Source: Branchiostoma floridae
Lineage: Eukaryota; Chordata; Leptocardii; Amphioxiformes; Branchiostomatidae
Direction of reading: 5' to 3'
Length of the DNA stretch: 64,000 nucleotides
Assembly (NCBI RefSeq): GCF_000003815.2
Contig: NC_049988.1
Location: 5,062,689-5,126,688, forward strand
The stretch's first letter is position 1; each line of letters starts with the position of its first letter. This document shows positions 23,935-35,531 of the stretch, one piece after another. The notes under the pieces are model-generated. The model searched no databases, was not told the origin of the DNA, and saw only the letters and a list, made by a program, of their open reading frames with translations. The translations under genes and the position numbers were made by a program.

Positions 23935-24125
23935 ACCAGGGGGCCCAAAATTGACCCTGACCTTCGTCTTCCCAACATCTACCCACATACCAAATATCAT
24001 CTTAATCCATCCAGATTTTCTTGAGTTATGCTCACTACAAAGATCCGGACACACAGACAGATACACAGACAGACAGACACACACACGGACACACCCAAAA
24101 CTATATTTCTATTTTCATGGAGATA
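23935..24125 (+). repeat. Interspersed repeat family C, copy 4
   Basis: Starts within CCAGGGGGCCCAAAATTGAC, continues with ACCCACATACCAAATATCAT, a CAGACAGA-rich run and a terminal ATTTTCATGGAGATAAATA. Confidence 0.7.
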
Positions 24126-24229
24126 AATACTTACCAAGTCTACCAGAATGTACTGGAAATGTTAAGATTGAAGGGAAGGGGTACAATTATGAATTGCCTT
24201 TTCACATGGGATTAAGGATCTGGGGAAAA

Positions 24230-24550
24230 TGAGACCATCCATTAACAAGGGGTTAAGGGTCTGGTAAGGGAGGGACCAGCCATTTGATATTCATGGGGTA
24301 TACGCGACTTTAAAGATCTATGAACGGGGACCATCCATTTCACAAGGGATTGAGGATATGGAATGAGGGCCATCCATTTCACGTGGGGTTAAAGTTTCTT
24401 GGAAAGGGTATGGGGAAGGAGGGACCAACCATTTCACGTGGGGTTAAGGGTCTGGGGAAAGGAACCCAACCTTTTCATATTGGGAGGTAGGACTATCCAT
24501 TTTACGTCTAGTTGAGGGTGTGGGGAGGGTGAAACAATCCATTCCTTTCA
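24230..24550. repeat. Degenerate tandem repeat, unit about 55-60 bp
   Basis: Repeated words ACCATCCATTTCAC, GTGGGGTTAAGG and GTCTGGGGAA recur five or six times with drift in length. No coding. Confidence 0.7.
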
Positions 24551-24694
24551 ATTCTAGTGTAGAATAAACACTACACATTTGATTTGTTTATTTGATAGCA
24601 ATTATTGACAAAATAGATATATGCAAACATATGTGTGCAAATCTAAAAAAACACACAATGAATTGAGAAAAATACACAAGCACTATATAAAACT

Positions 24695-25248
24695 TTAAAG
24701 GTCTACTACGCAGTTATTTGCGCTTCAAACTGAAAACAAAAAATCCATTTTCCGGCCATTTCTTTATATAGTTAGTTGACTCAAGCCTACCACGTTACGG
24801 AACACTATTCAAGGCATGTCAGGAGTCGGTATTTTCCCCGTGCGAGCGCGTTTGAAAACCTGGGAATCTGTACGCCCGCGCTGGGTTTCAGCCATTTTGT
24901 TTCTTCACCGACGAAATCCGGGTAGTCCCGAGTCTGCCCGAGCCTACCCGGAGATTTTGTTTCACAAGCGAGTCATGACGTCACGCACCCGGAACTCACC
25001 GGAGATTCCCGATCAATAACCGTTGATGATTGATTCTTGTTTGAATTCTCACCAGAGCCTAACTAGGGGGGTCAACAAGTTACAGCGCGCGTAGGACGAA
25101 ATGTTTGTAGGCTAATTCTCTACGTTGCAAACGTGAAATAATGACACAAAAGTGTCAAAAAGTGTCAAAAAGTAGTAGTAAATCTGAGATTTCTTACTTC
25201 TAGAATATTTCAAATTTGAGCGCAAATAACTGCGTAGTAGACCTTTAA
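24695..25248. mobile_element. MITE with AAAGGTCTACTACGCAGTTA termini
   Basis: Left TTTAAAGGTCTACTACGCAG then TTATTTGCGCT; right AGCGCAAATAACTGCGTAGT then AGACCTTTAAA. About 550 bp. A relative with TTAAAGGTATACTACGCAAG lies at 43318-43566. Small open frames inside carry no known domain. Confidence 0.85.
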
Positions 25249-25520
25249 AAATTGAACTGAAATCTTAACATCTTCCATACATAGATTAACAATTACCCTT
25301 ACTCTAGGACACGGTGGCCAACAGAGCCAAAATCAGATCAGTAAATGTAACATTGTCATTACATGGTATAGAGTTAGCTTGGCGCCTTTGTACTTGACGA
25401 AGAATACAAAGTTATTTTGTAGTCTAAGGCTTAGGCAGAGCTGATTATTAGTGTTCGACAAAAAGATGTTGCATCAGTATGTTATTGTGTGTTTGGAAGG
25501 GTTAGTTTGTTAGTGTGTGT

Positions 25521-27485
25521 GCGTTTACACCTGCGTATATTTTCAAGTGCGCATGATTTCCGCATGAAATTTTGTCAATACGCGGCCGAACGCCCAACAT
25601 TTGGATTTTTTTTTGAATAAATTAAATTGTACGTCGAGCCCATCTGGCGTTTGAATTACGACTTCAGCGTTTTCATTTCGCATGAGATGCGTATGATTGC
25701 AACTGGAATGCGCAACAAAATTTTCCGTACTGCGAATAGATTCGTATGGGGTACGTATGTTGGGCGTTTTCCGGACGCACACAACGTCTACCGACCGCAT
25801 GCCTGACGCACCTGGTGCTAACTGCATTCCAAACGCATTTCAGGTGTGTCAGAGGAACAGTTTCTGTTACATATACTTTTGTTTGCGAGCATTGCCAATA
25901 GATATTTTTGTTAGAGGAACCCTTTGTACTACGTATGCTTTTGTTTACAGGCAGTGCAAGTAGAACATTGACAAGTAAACAGTGAAGAGGTTTTTTTTAT
26001 TCATTTGCGAAGCAGTGAAGCAGTGACTGTGCTTTTACAGTAATGTGGGCCATCATTTACCTTAAGAAGTTATGTGCACTGTTAAGATTGTGTTTGTTTT
26101 CACTTTGTCCTTAATGATTTCCCCTATCATCTTAGTATTTCAACTACTATAAAAATCACACTCATACACACCACAAAACGTATTCAAGATCTTTATCAAA
26201 CACGTAAATTAAACAATTATGAAACCTTACGCCCTCTTTCAAAGTTGTAATATGGCTCTACATTGCACCTTTATATCATGTGGTTCTACACACAAAAAAG
26301 TGCCATTATCAGCAAATTAAGTCAAATATCTGTTACACAAAATGGCACGTTGTCACACAAATTGACCCAGTGCTTGAGCAGGTTCCTCTACATCTTCCCG
26401 TCCCTGGAGGCTCTGTTGGGACCAGTATCCTGCATTCATGGTGTCCTGCAAGTTGTGACCATCTCTCCATGCCCCCGGTACAAATTCGTCGGTCCTTGCC
26501 TGGATCTGACATCATAAACCGGAAGATTCCAAAAAATCACTATCGACCAGAGGATTTGTCCATTCTGTCCAGAGCTAATAGAAGACGAATATCACTTTAT
26601 GGTTGTATGTCCCAAATATTCCGATATACGCAATTCTCTATACAGAAGGCTGTCATTTTGTACACAAGGATTTATCCAAATGGACCTGAAGTGCAAATTC
26701 AAATACATAATGACATGTGACAATCCCTGCATGGCAGATATAGGAAAATATATCAAAGAAGGTTTAGACATTAGAAATTCCCCAAATGATTGTAAAAGCC
26801 TCCAATGATTGTAAGAAACTTATCCCATACTACAACTCCTGTATTAGTTAGATAAGCCTTAAGTTAAGTTATAGCACGGTAGTTATGTAGATGCCATACT
26901 TTGTACCTCAAACAATTGTTGTGCAATAAAGTTATATACATCTTGAGATGATTTTTTTTGTCTGGAGTCAGATGCACCTTCGTATTTATTCCAAATCTGG
27001 AGTGTGCGTCGATCACGCTATCAGTACGCGTAGTATGCGCAAAGCGATCGCAGAACGCACGGTACTAAATCGTGATCTATGTGTGCATTCGTTATACGGT
27101 CGCTCATGGTGCGTTGTGTCTGCGCTGTAAGAACGCTATGTACTCGCATTACCGCGATTTCCGCGTATTACTGCGTGTAAAGCGCAAACATGTAGCGTCT
27201 TCATAGCGCAATCGACCGACGTGGGACCACTGTATTGCGCATTCATAACGCTTTGGGCACCAAACTGCGTACGAATGATAGTTTTGTGCATGTCCAAAAC
27301 TATCAGGCGAACTGGGCGTATATTTTCGTCTGCCTGCGTACGTGAAACTTTCTAAAGACGATTCAGATGCGGTAGAGGTGCGACTTGTGCGTGCGGCCGC
27401 GTATTGAAGAAATCAGTCAAAATGTCGAAAAATGTCAAAACGGAACTCATGCGGCATGAAAATAAACGCAGGTGTAAACCCACCT
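25521..27485. mobile_element. 2 kb TIR element with nested LINE fragment, copy 2
   Basis: Collinear with 17957-19958 and in the same orientation. It starts at GTTTACACCTGCGTATATTT without the outer AGGTGG and ends CGCAGGTGTAAACCCACCT. Differences from copy 1 are scattered substitutions, small indels, lack of the left hairpin arm, and an inserted T-run near 26950. It is complete where copy 1 has a gap. Confidence 0.85.
26350..26945 (+). pseudogene. LINE 3' end nested in copy 2
   Basis: Same truncated frame as at 18800-19430, with ELIEDEYHFMVVCPKYSDIR and CKFKYIMTCDNPCMADIGKY, then the tail ACAATTGTTGTGCAATAAAG. The upstream part is interrupted by stops. It was copied together with its host element. 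Confidence 0.75.
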
Positions 27486-27542
27486 TTAAGTTACATTTTG
27501 CGTGCGTGTGCGTGTTGTATTTGGCATTAAACACCTCGCTTA

Positions 27543-27641
27543 AGGTGGGTTTACACCTGCGTATATTTTCAAGTGCGCGTGAGTTCCGCATGAAATTTTG
27601 TCAATACGCGGCCGAACGCCCAACATTTGGAATTTTTTTAG
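27543..27641. mobile_element. Solo left end of the 2 kb TIR element
   Basis: AGGTGGGTTTACACCTGCGT through AACATTTGGAATTTTTTT matches the first 100 bp of copy 1. It lies 57 bp after the end of copy 2 in the same orientation. Confidence 0.8.
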
Positions 27642-27647
27642 ATACAT

Positions 27648-27915
27648 AGGGAGTTAGCTGTCCGAGGAGTACGGCTTGCAACCAGCTAACTCCGCTGGCA
27701 TGTTATCTGGCTATATTTGTCCAATTTCCATTAGTTGTCCGGCGACCTGAGGAACCTGGTAGAGGCTAAGAATTCCATACGCATCTCAAACGGACTTGAA
27801 TATGTACGCACGTGTGAACTTCCGTATGAGAAGTCTTAGCCCCTACCAGGGTCCGTAGGGTGCTGAAAAAAGAAATTGGACAAATATAGTCAGATAACAT
27901 ATCAAACGAAAAAAG
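27648..27915. mobile_element. Rearranged fragment of the 310 bp fold-back family
   Basis: Contains GAGTTAGCTGTCCGAGGAGT, CCAGCTAACTCCGCTGGCAT and CTCAAACGGACTTGAATATG, which match the centre and right arm of the fold-back family, followed by a second, inverted arm. Confidence 0.65.
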
Positions 27916-28244
27916 AGTTAGCTGGGTCGTAAATTGTATCCTATATACATGTAGTCCTTATTGGTATTTTGGTTAAGTTGTAATTTGACTTTTACTGTGC
28001 AGACCTGGGTATCGAACCAAAAAAAGTCGTTTGTGGCAGGAAACTATACCTAAATCAAAATTTCAATCCTGAATATACGCACTCTATGTTCCACTATTAT
28101 CGGAGTTGCATACGATGAACAACCCTTTGTCCTTTGAAAACAGAAGTAAAATAGGCGCATACATGTGTTATTCTGTTTTTTTGTTTTTTTGTTTTTTGTT
28201 ACTTGCTTGTTTATTCAACGAGCAATAAGGTTTCATTCCTATAT

Positions 28245-28541
28245 TAAGCTAAGGGCACAACCCGCCGAACGTGCAATTTGTCAGTACGTTTTTGGAGGCC
28301 ACGTCCGCCACGTATTTCTGAACGTGCGAAACGACTGGCAAGAGCAGGGAGGGAGTACGTCAACATGGCAACACAAAGTTTTTCCTGCACGTAAAGTTCT
28401 ACAGCGTGTCTGCGTACTAAAAAATCCGTCGGATTTCCCACGAGTTCGTACGGAGGCGGTACTTACCACTTACGGATCCCAAAAGATTGCCCACTTTTGG
28501 CACGCAGACAGCACGTATTTGCACGTTGTGTCCTTAGCTTT
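28245..28541. mobile_element. MITE family E (AAGCTAAGGGCACAACCCGC), copy 1
   Basis: Left terminus AAGCTAAGGGCACAACCCGC then CGAACGTGCA; right terminus GCACGTTGTGTCCTTAGCTT. The interior includes GGCCACGTCCGCCACGTATT and ACTTACCACTTACGGATCCC, shared with 33736-34071 and 52077-52408. Open frames on both strands are by-products of its CpG-rich sequence. Confidence 0.85.
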
Positions 28542-28979
28542 ACTCCAAGTTTATAGAATCCGGGTCCAAAAATGATTGGGTCCTTAAAGCGTGGGTTTAG
28601 GTTGACCACAAATTCCCTTTAGTCGATCCGAACTGATATGAAAATGATTTGAGATGAAAGCTTGTGTATTACTTGCATTGTTATGCATGGAAGATTCTTG
28701 ACACTGCGATTGTCGGACGTGAGTTTCGCGGCTAAGAGCACCTCTAGTGGATAGTGGCTAGCTGCATTTGAAATGCAATAAAAATTGTTACGGACGTTGG
28801 ATTTGGGTGGCAAATTCTTTATTGCCTAATGAACGAGTGTGCTAACAATAGAAAGCAAAACATCTCCAGATATAATGTTTTTGATTGGATTCGCGGGCAT
28901 TGCAGTTGCGTGTTTAACGTTGATTTAAATGGAACGGTCTAACTGTCGTATAATACCTTAACTCATAGTTGAAAATGGC

Positions 28980-29848
28980 CCTTGTGCTGAATACCATCTA
29001 CATACAGGTAAAGACACCTGTCCTTGGTGCTGAACACCATCCACACACAGGTAAACATACCTGTCCTTGGTGCTGAACACTATCCACACACAGGTAAACA
29101 CATCTGTCGTTGGTGCTGAACACCATCCACACAGGAACACACCGGTTCTTCTTGCTGAACACCATCAACACACAGGTAAACATACCTGTCCTTGGTGCTG
29201 AACACCATCCACACACAGGTAAACATACCTGTCCTTGGTGCTGAACACTATCCACACACAGGTAAACACATCTGTCGTTGGTTCTGAACACCATCCACAC
29301 AGGAACACACCGGTTCTTCTTGCTGAACACCATCAACACACAGGTAAACATATATGCCCATTGTGCTGAACACCATCCACAAACAGGTAACACATATGTC
29401 CCTTGTGCTGAATACCATCCAAACACAGGTAAACACACCTGTCCTTGGTGCTGAACACCATTTAAACGCAGGTAAACACACCTTTCCCTGGAGCTGAACA
29501 CCCTCCACACACAGGTAAACACACATTTCCCTGGTGCTGAACACCATCGACACACAGGTTAACACACCTGTCCCTGGTGCTGAACACCATCCACAAACAG
29601 GTTAACACACCTGTCCCTTGTGCTGAATACCATCCGCACACAGGTAAACACACCTGTCCCTGGTGCTGGACACCATCCACAAACAGGTAAACACAAAGGT
29701 CCCTTGTGTTGAATACCATCTACATACAGGTAAACACTCATGTCCTTGGTGCTGAACACCATCCTCACAGGAACACACCTGATCCCGGTTCTGAACACCA
29801 GATAAATTTATCTTTACCTGTGTGTGGATGGTGTTCAGCACCAGGGGT
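28980..29848. repeat. 43 bp minisatellite, about 20 units, ending in an inverted unit
   Basis: The unit is approximately GTGCTGAACACCATCCACAC followed by ACAGGTAAACATACCTGTCCTTG. Units vary by substitution and short deletions. The last unit (29814-29846) is reverse-complemented: TTTACCTGTGTGTGGATGGT. Long open frames on the minus strand (up to 185 codons) arise because 43 is not a multiple of three and no frame contains a stop. Confidence 0.93.
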
Positions 29849-29849
29849 A

Positions 29850-30900
29850 TGTTTGTTTAGGGTAATATCTACCTGGACAGAAAGGTATTACGGAAATTGC
29901 TATTGCTTGCATAAATGCATATAAAAAACCATCGCCCAAGCTGCAAATTATAATTACTTCACGCCAATCACGGAGGCTTGATTCCTTTTTCACATTTATT
30001 CATATGTCTTGAGTCGGATCATGATGATATTGCACATTTTAAAAACTGTCCAATCTTGAAATCTTATTTCCTTAAACTGTTAATGGCATTCCTACGCATT
30101 CACCTATTTGTAACAGGACAGAGATCTTTATACGGGTCTATGTACATTTGTATCCCTCTGTTTCATTTACAGTAGACCAGAACTAGTTAACTAGATGACT
30201 TCCATGCTTGTAACATTTAAAAGTATAGCTGTTAAAAGCATAATTTGGATTGCAGATAGATGTACTATTGCCAATGGCAAACATGTTGTCCACTATATTA
30301 GGCTTGCAAATCATTACTTTTTTAATGGTCGTTAAAAATTCATTATACATAAAATTGTGAATACACTTGATTTATTTACTTCATGTAGAGAGTTTCGCCA
30401 AATTTGTCATATCTTATTACCTGGATGTCTAACCTTCATCTATTCGTAGAGAGTTATTTCATTCATTCTACCAGATAAAAGTTTGGAAATCTGTTCTAAT
30501 CTTTGACACTCTGGGTATCCTTAATCAGAGGTATCAACGGAATACAGAATGTTGTGATACCAGTACAGGAGAAGCCAGTTGATTGCACAACGGATAATCG
30601 TTAATTGTACAAAATCCCCAAATCCCATGGTGGTGTGGTCCAATAATTTCGCTTTGTCGCACCATTTGGATAATTGCACGAAATGCGCTGGCAAATGGGG
30701 TGAACAATTATGCAGCTTCCACTATAATATCCTCAGTTAGATCTAGTCTAACCTAGATCTGAATATCAAGTAGCTCAGCCCTTTTCTGTTATACCACGCT
30801 GGACTGTCACCTCAAGACCCAAGACCCGAGCACATGTATGTCACCACTCCAGTACAAACCATCACCAATGAAGCATGCAGCAAGTCTACAGCCGAATTTA
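29850..30900. other. Non-coding interval, no supported feature
   Basis: No exon with good splice sites. A piece at 30640-30690 (GGATAATTGCACGAAATGCG) is the reverse complement of part of 62625-62665, so it belongs to an unnamed repeat. Confidence 0.35.
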
Positions 30901-30904
30901 TCTC

Positions 30905-31275
30905 CGAAAATAGTTTCATCAGGTTGGTACAATATAGGGTATAGGAGAATTCTTTTTACACAACCAGCAGGTACATTGCTTACGTTTCGATGTCTCTCAG
31001 ATGGTAGGGGGCGAAGGTCATAGACACTAAAACAGGGAAGACAACAGGTGGGATTAAGGGAGGCGATCTGGATATCACCCCAGTGATGAACTAGGACGAA
31101 GGGGTAAACAAGCTTAGCCACGTTTGGGATTATTTTCTCACCGCAAAAGCGCCACCTACACCAGCTACATAAAGCGGTGAGAAGCAGAACTCCAGTTAGA
31201 AGCTCTGGCGAAGGTCTCTGAGAGACTTAAGCAATGTAAGCACCTGCTGGTTGTGTAAAAGAATTCTCCTATATC
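30905..31275. repeat. Inverted-repeat element CACAACCAGCAGGT
   Basis: TAGGAGAATTCTTTTTACAC then AACCAGCAGGTACATTGCTT at 30940-30982 is inverted at 31222-31268. The stretch CGCCACCTACACCAGCTACA (31150-31170) resembles 52600-52625, and TTTCATCAGGTTGGTA recurs at 32167. Confidence 0.6.
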
Positions 31276-31445
31276 CGAGTTTATCTCTTTGTCAACACAT
31301 TCGTTTGTTCGTTCGTTCGTTCGTCCCATAGCCTTTTACTGTAGGCCGTAGGGGCAGCACAACATGTTATGCTGACTCAACAGGCTTTTAGTCCCCTGGC
31401 GGCGCCTATCTCCTCTCCGGGGCATGTCAACACATTGCACATTTC

Positions 31446-31823
31446 CTAATACCAGAAGCTGTCTGTCTCTGAGTCATACCCATCTGTCAGGAAGAACCTG
31501 GTCCTACTGCTGGATTTCGGCATTGCTGATTCCCCAAAACTGTTCTTCCCAGAATTCCTAGCCTCTTCCGTCTGCCTGCCTATCTTGAGAAATCTCGCAC
31601 GTTCACGCTGAATCTCGTCTTGCTGGGTTTCACGGACTGTCTGAAACCGAAGTACCCTAGTTTTTTGTCTTTCTGTTAATCTGTTCAATTTGTCTTCGTC
31701 AGCTTCATACTTGAGTCGCTGTCTTTCACTTTTCAGTGGAGCCAGCGCAACTTCAATTTTCCTCTTCTCTTCTCGCTCTTTCTCCAGCTCCTGTTCCAGC
31801 CGTTCGCACTTTTCTTGCTCCTG
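31446..31823 (-). CDS. Terminal coding exon of the coiled-coil gene
   Basis: 125 codons plus stop, after acceptor CCTACAG. It opens EQEKCERLEQELEKEREEKR, a classic coiled-coil stretch, continues QRLKYEADEDKLNRLTERQK, and ends in a Ser-rich tail with an acidic/aromatic C-terminus (DSETDSFWY). Starts in phase 0, matching the preceding exon. Confidence 0.85.
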   Translation of the reverse strand, partial: QEQEKCERLEQELEKEREEKRKIEVALAPLKSERQRLKYEADEDKLNRLTERQKTRVLRFQTVRETQQDEIQRERARFLKIGRQTEEARNSGKNSFGESAMPKSSSRTRFFLTDGYDSETDSFWY

Positions 31824-34800
31824 TAGGGAAGGTCCAGAACCATCTCATTTCCACATACATGAATATAGGGCTGTATTATTGATCAATTTTTATGGTGAAA
31901 CCAATAAAATAAATTGCTTCTTATGATAATGATGAGTCCTGTCATATGTTTCTTACACCACAAACAAATGGATTCGTATTTCCATTCCAATTTTAAGCAG
32001 TGATTGTAAATAATTGGTTTTATATAATTTCATCTATCAAAAGGGAAAGGTCAAATTGCAATTATATAAAACATATGGCCAGTAAGTGCGAAACATCTCC
32101 TATATTTGAGACAAGTGTTTTAGCATGCCTTAAAGCAAAACCTTACCCTGTACGTCCGGAAATAATTTCATCAGGTTGGTAGATCATTGGACATTTTCTT
32201 TTACCAGTATTGTCTGTCATCCATATGACAAAATCAACATTGCCTACTGGCGGCAAAACAAAATGATAATAGTAATGTTATTATGTTTTGCCGCCAGTAG
32301 GCCATGTTGATTTTATTACATGGATTGCATTCGTTGGGAACTCAGAAGAAGATAAAAGGGTGCAAATAAAAAAAATAGGCGGCAAAACATAGCTTAACAT
32401 ATCACTACCATGTAATGGTAAAGGGAAAGCACAACAGACGTAGTCATTGTGTCTGTAATGAAAACGGTAGCACGCTACTAAGGTTTGGGAGCAATTTCCC
32501 GCCAAACGAAGAATTTACGCACATCTTATAACCATGTTGAGGGTTTCAGTACCCACCTTATCAGCGAACCTGATGATACTAGGTTTGCACTCCAGTTCCA
32601 CATGCATGTCCTCCTCCAGAATAGTCCGCTGATACTGCTTGGCGAATAACTCCCTGTCCACTACCTTAGAGTGAAGTCTAGTCTGAATGTACTTCAGTTT
32701 GTAGGAATGGTACTCTTCGCTTTCCTTATCCAGCCTTTTCCTCAAGTGTTTCCTGACATAATCCTTCTCGACTTGCAGTTCACGTAGTCTCCGGTGGAGG
32801 GAGCTAATAGTCTTGTTCACACCATACAGTTGAAATGTGAGTTCGTTGGATCGGTCCTCTCGCTTGAGGAGCATCTGAACCTGTTCGCTGCCTCGCTGAA
32901 GTTTCTCTTCTTTCCGTTTGATGTCGTGTATGATGTAGCCGAGTTTCCGTTCCAAGGCTGCCTGTATCTCTTCAAGCTGTTCTAGCTTTGTCTGGAGGTT
33001 TCTGGAAGTTGTTCCGTCGATCTCAAGCCATCTGAAATGAATTGGATGTTTCATTGATTGTGATTCGGATTAATGCTGTATACGGTCTAAATTTTTGGGT
33101 CGCCAGATGATGTCATCCATATAATCTAATCAACAAAAACCACCGTTGCCATTGCATAATAACTGCTTTTGTAGCGTGATCACAACAAAACCAGTAATGT
33201 AATAACCATGAAAATCTCCATGAAAGTGATCAATCAAATGAATATAAACTAGTCTGTGTCAAAATTCAGGTAAATCAGAGGTGAAACATGGATTCTATCA
33301 TACTGGACGTGATAAAGGTCCATGGATGGAAAGCTGCCATTATGTTCCACGAACGGAGCAGGTGCATACAAAAGTCAAAATTTTTCATCGACAAACAAAA
33401 GAATATGGATACAAATCTTACAGTTTTGTTTCTTCACGATATTATTCACGGTCACAGATGAACTTTCATGCGAGCTCTTCAGCTTATGCGCAAATTCTAT
33501 TTCAATTATAAAAGCTTAACGTTATTCGCTGAATTTGTTAAGAACTTAGAACAAAAATAACAGTAATGAATTGAGGTAAAGTAACCGTTTTAACCGTTAA
33601 AAAAGCTTTCGTTGTATCATTAGCAACAATGTATGACAACAAATTGTTGATGATACAACAAAAGCTTCTCTTTTTCAGAACCACTTTGTAACCTATGTTT
33701 ACTTGTTAGTTATTCCACCGCATATAATTCTTTTAAAGCTAAGGGCACAACCCGTCGTAAGTGCAAATACGTGCTGTCTACGTGCCAAAACGTGGGCAAT
33801 CTTTTGGGATCCGTAAGTGGTAAGTACCGGCTCCGTACGAACTCGTAGAGAATCCGACGGATTTTGGAGCACGCAGACACGCCGTAGAACTTTACGTGCA
33901 GGCAAAACTTTGTGTGCCATTGGGCTGCGGATTCGCTCCCCGTACGTGCCAGTACGGCGACGCGCCTGCCCTTTACCGCCTGGACATTTTCAGAAATACG
34001 TCGCGGACGTGGCCTCCCCAAAAATAACGTACGGACAAACTGCACGTACGGCGGGTTGTGCCCTTAGCTTTAACAATGACGCGAAGATGCCCTACCTCCG
34101 TGCCAAGCCCGCCGCCCTTCTGGCCTTGATGAAAACATCCGGTACAAGTCGCAAAATGGGCTGAAAGTGTGTACTGTCGCTAAACATGTTTACTTCCGAA
34201 ACACTCTCCTCGTCCAAGATATCCTCGTCTATCTCCGTGTCCTTTCTGAGTAACGTGCTCCATCGTCTTCTCAGCCTGGTCAGCTGAAGGGCGACCCGGC
34301 GAAGCTCTTTGTTATTGTACGGCTCGAGGAGATCCGGAAAGTCTTGACGTAGGATTTCTAACGCACTGCCCAGCCTGGGACCCGACATCGCTCCAGGACT
34401 TCTTATGAAGGCACTTAACGAATAGTCACTCCCACTGCGTTCTAATAATTCCATTTCTACACCGCTATCAACACTGTCTGTCTTGTTTGAAATAATGGCT
34501 TGTCTTTTGTTGGATCCTGAACCGTCCCCTACCTCCTCCAGAACGGAATGGATCCCTTTAATATCTGGGTCTTCTTCGTCGTAGAAGAACTGACACAGCG
34601 GTGCGAAGATGCGCTCGTCAAAGCTTTGTTTGAGTTCCTGAAGGTAGTCCACATACTCCAGGAACCAGCCGAAGTAGTGAACCATGTCTCTGTCCTTGGT
34701 TTTTCCGCTGGTCCCAGAAAGTCGCTTCTGCTCCCAGCTGACGAGTGTGCCAAGTTGGGACAGGGACGCCAGGCTCTGCAACTCTATGGTCTGCTTTTTA

Positions 34801-35266
34801 GTGAGGAGTTTCAGCATCTTGTACAATGTTCCTGTAATAAACAGATTAATGATAATGTTTTATTACAAATTCATGCCCTTGGGGCTACTTGCAAGTGAAG
34901 AAAGACTAGGCACATGAAATGAATGAATGTGGTCTAAATACAAGTAGATAATCTAAATTCTGACATACAAATATTAAGTGGATGAATCGTACATACGGTA
35001 CCTAATAGGGTACTAAATCTACGTAACTATTACGGGGTTTGAGTTCTTCTTTGAAAATGAAATGCCCCATGTCTTCTATGATAGATCGATTCGATGATCT
35101 TAGTAGGAAGAGAATCTTAAGAAAAAATTAAACGATGTAGCCGCATGCTGATATTTGATATAAAGACTTCGCGAGCCCCAAAGTTGAACCACACACCTTT
35201 AGCTCATTTTATACACGCGAACTCACACTCACACACACACACTCATTTTATACACGCGAACTCACA

Positions 35267-35365
<99 letters not shown>

Positions 35366-35496
35366 ACACACTCACACACACACTCACACACACTCACACA
35401 CACACACTCACACACACACACACACACACTCACACACACACACACACACTCACACACACACACTCACACACACACACTCACACACACACACACACA

Positions 35497-35531
<35 letters not shown>

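Noticed and set aside
28998-29555. 185-codon minus-strand open frame with Cys-rich repeats
   Set aside because: It is the translation of the 43 bp minisatellite, open in all frames; no splice or start context.
28980-29848. CRISPR-like array of regularly spaced repeats
   Set aside because: Units are directly adjacent with no unique spacers, and the genome is eukaryotic.
33710-34164. Overlapping open frames on both strands
   Set aside because: They lie in MITE family E, whose CpG-rich interior lacks stop codons; similar frames occur in every copy.
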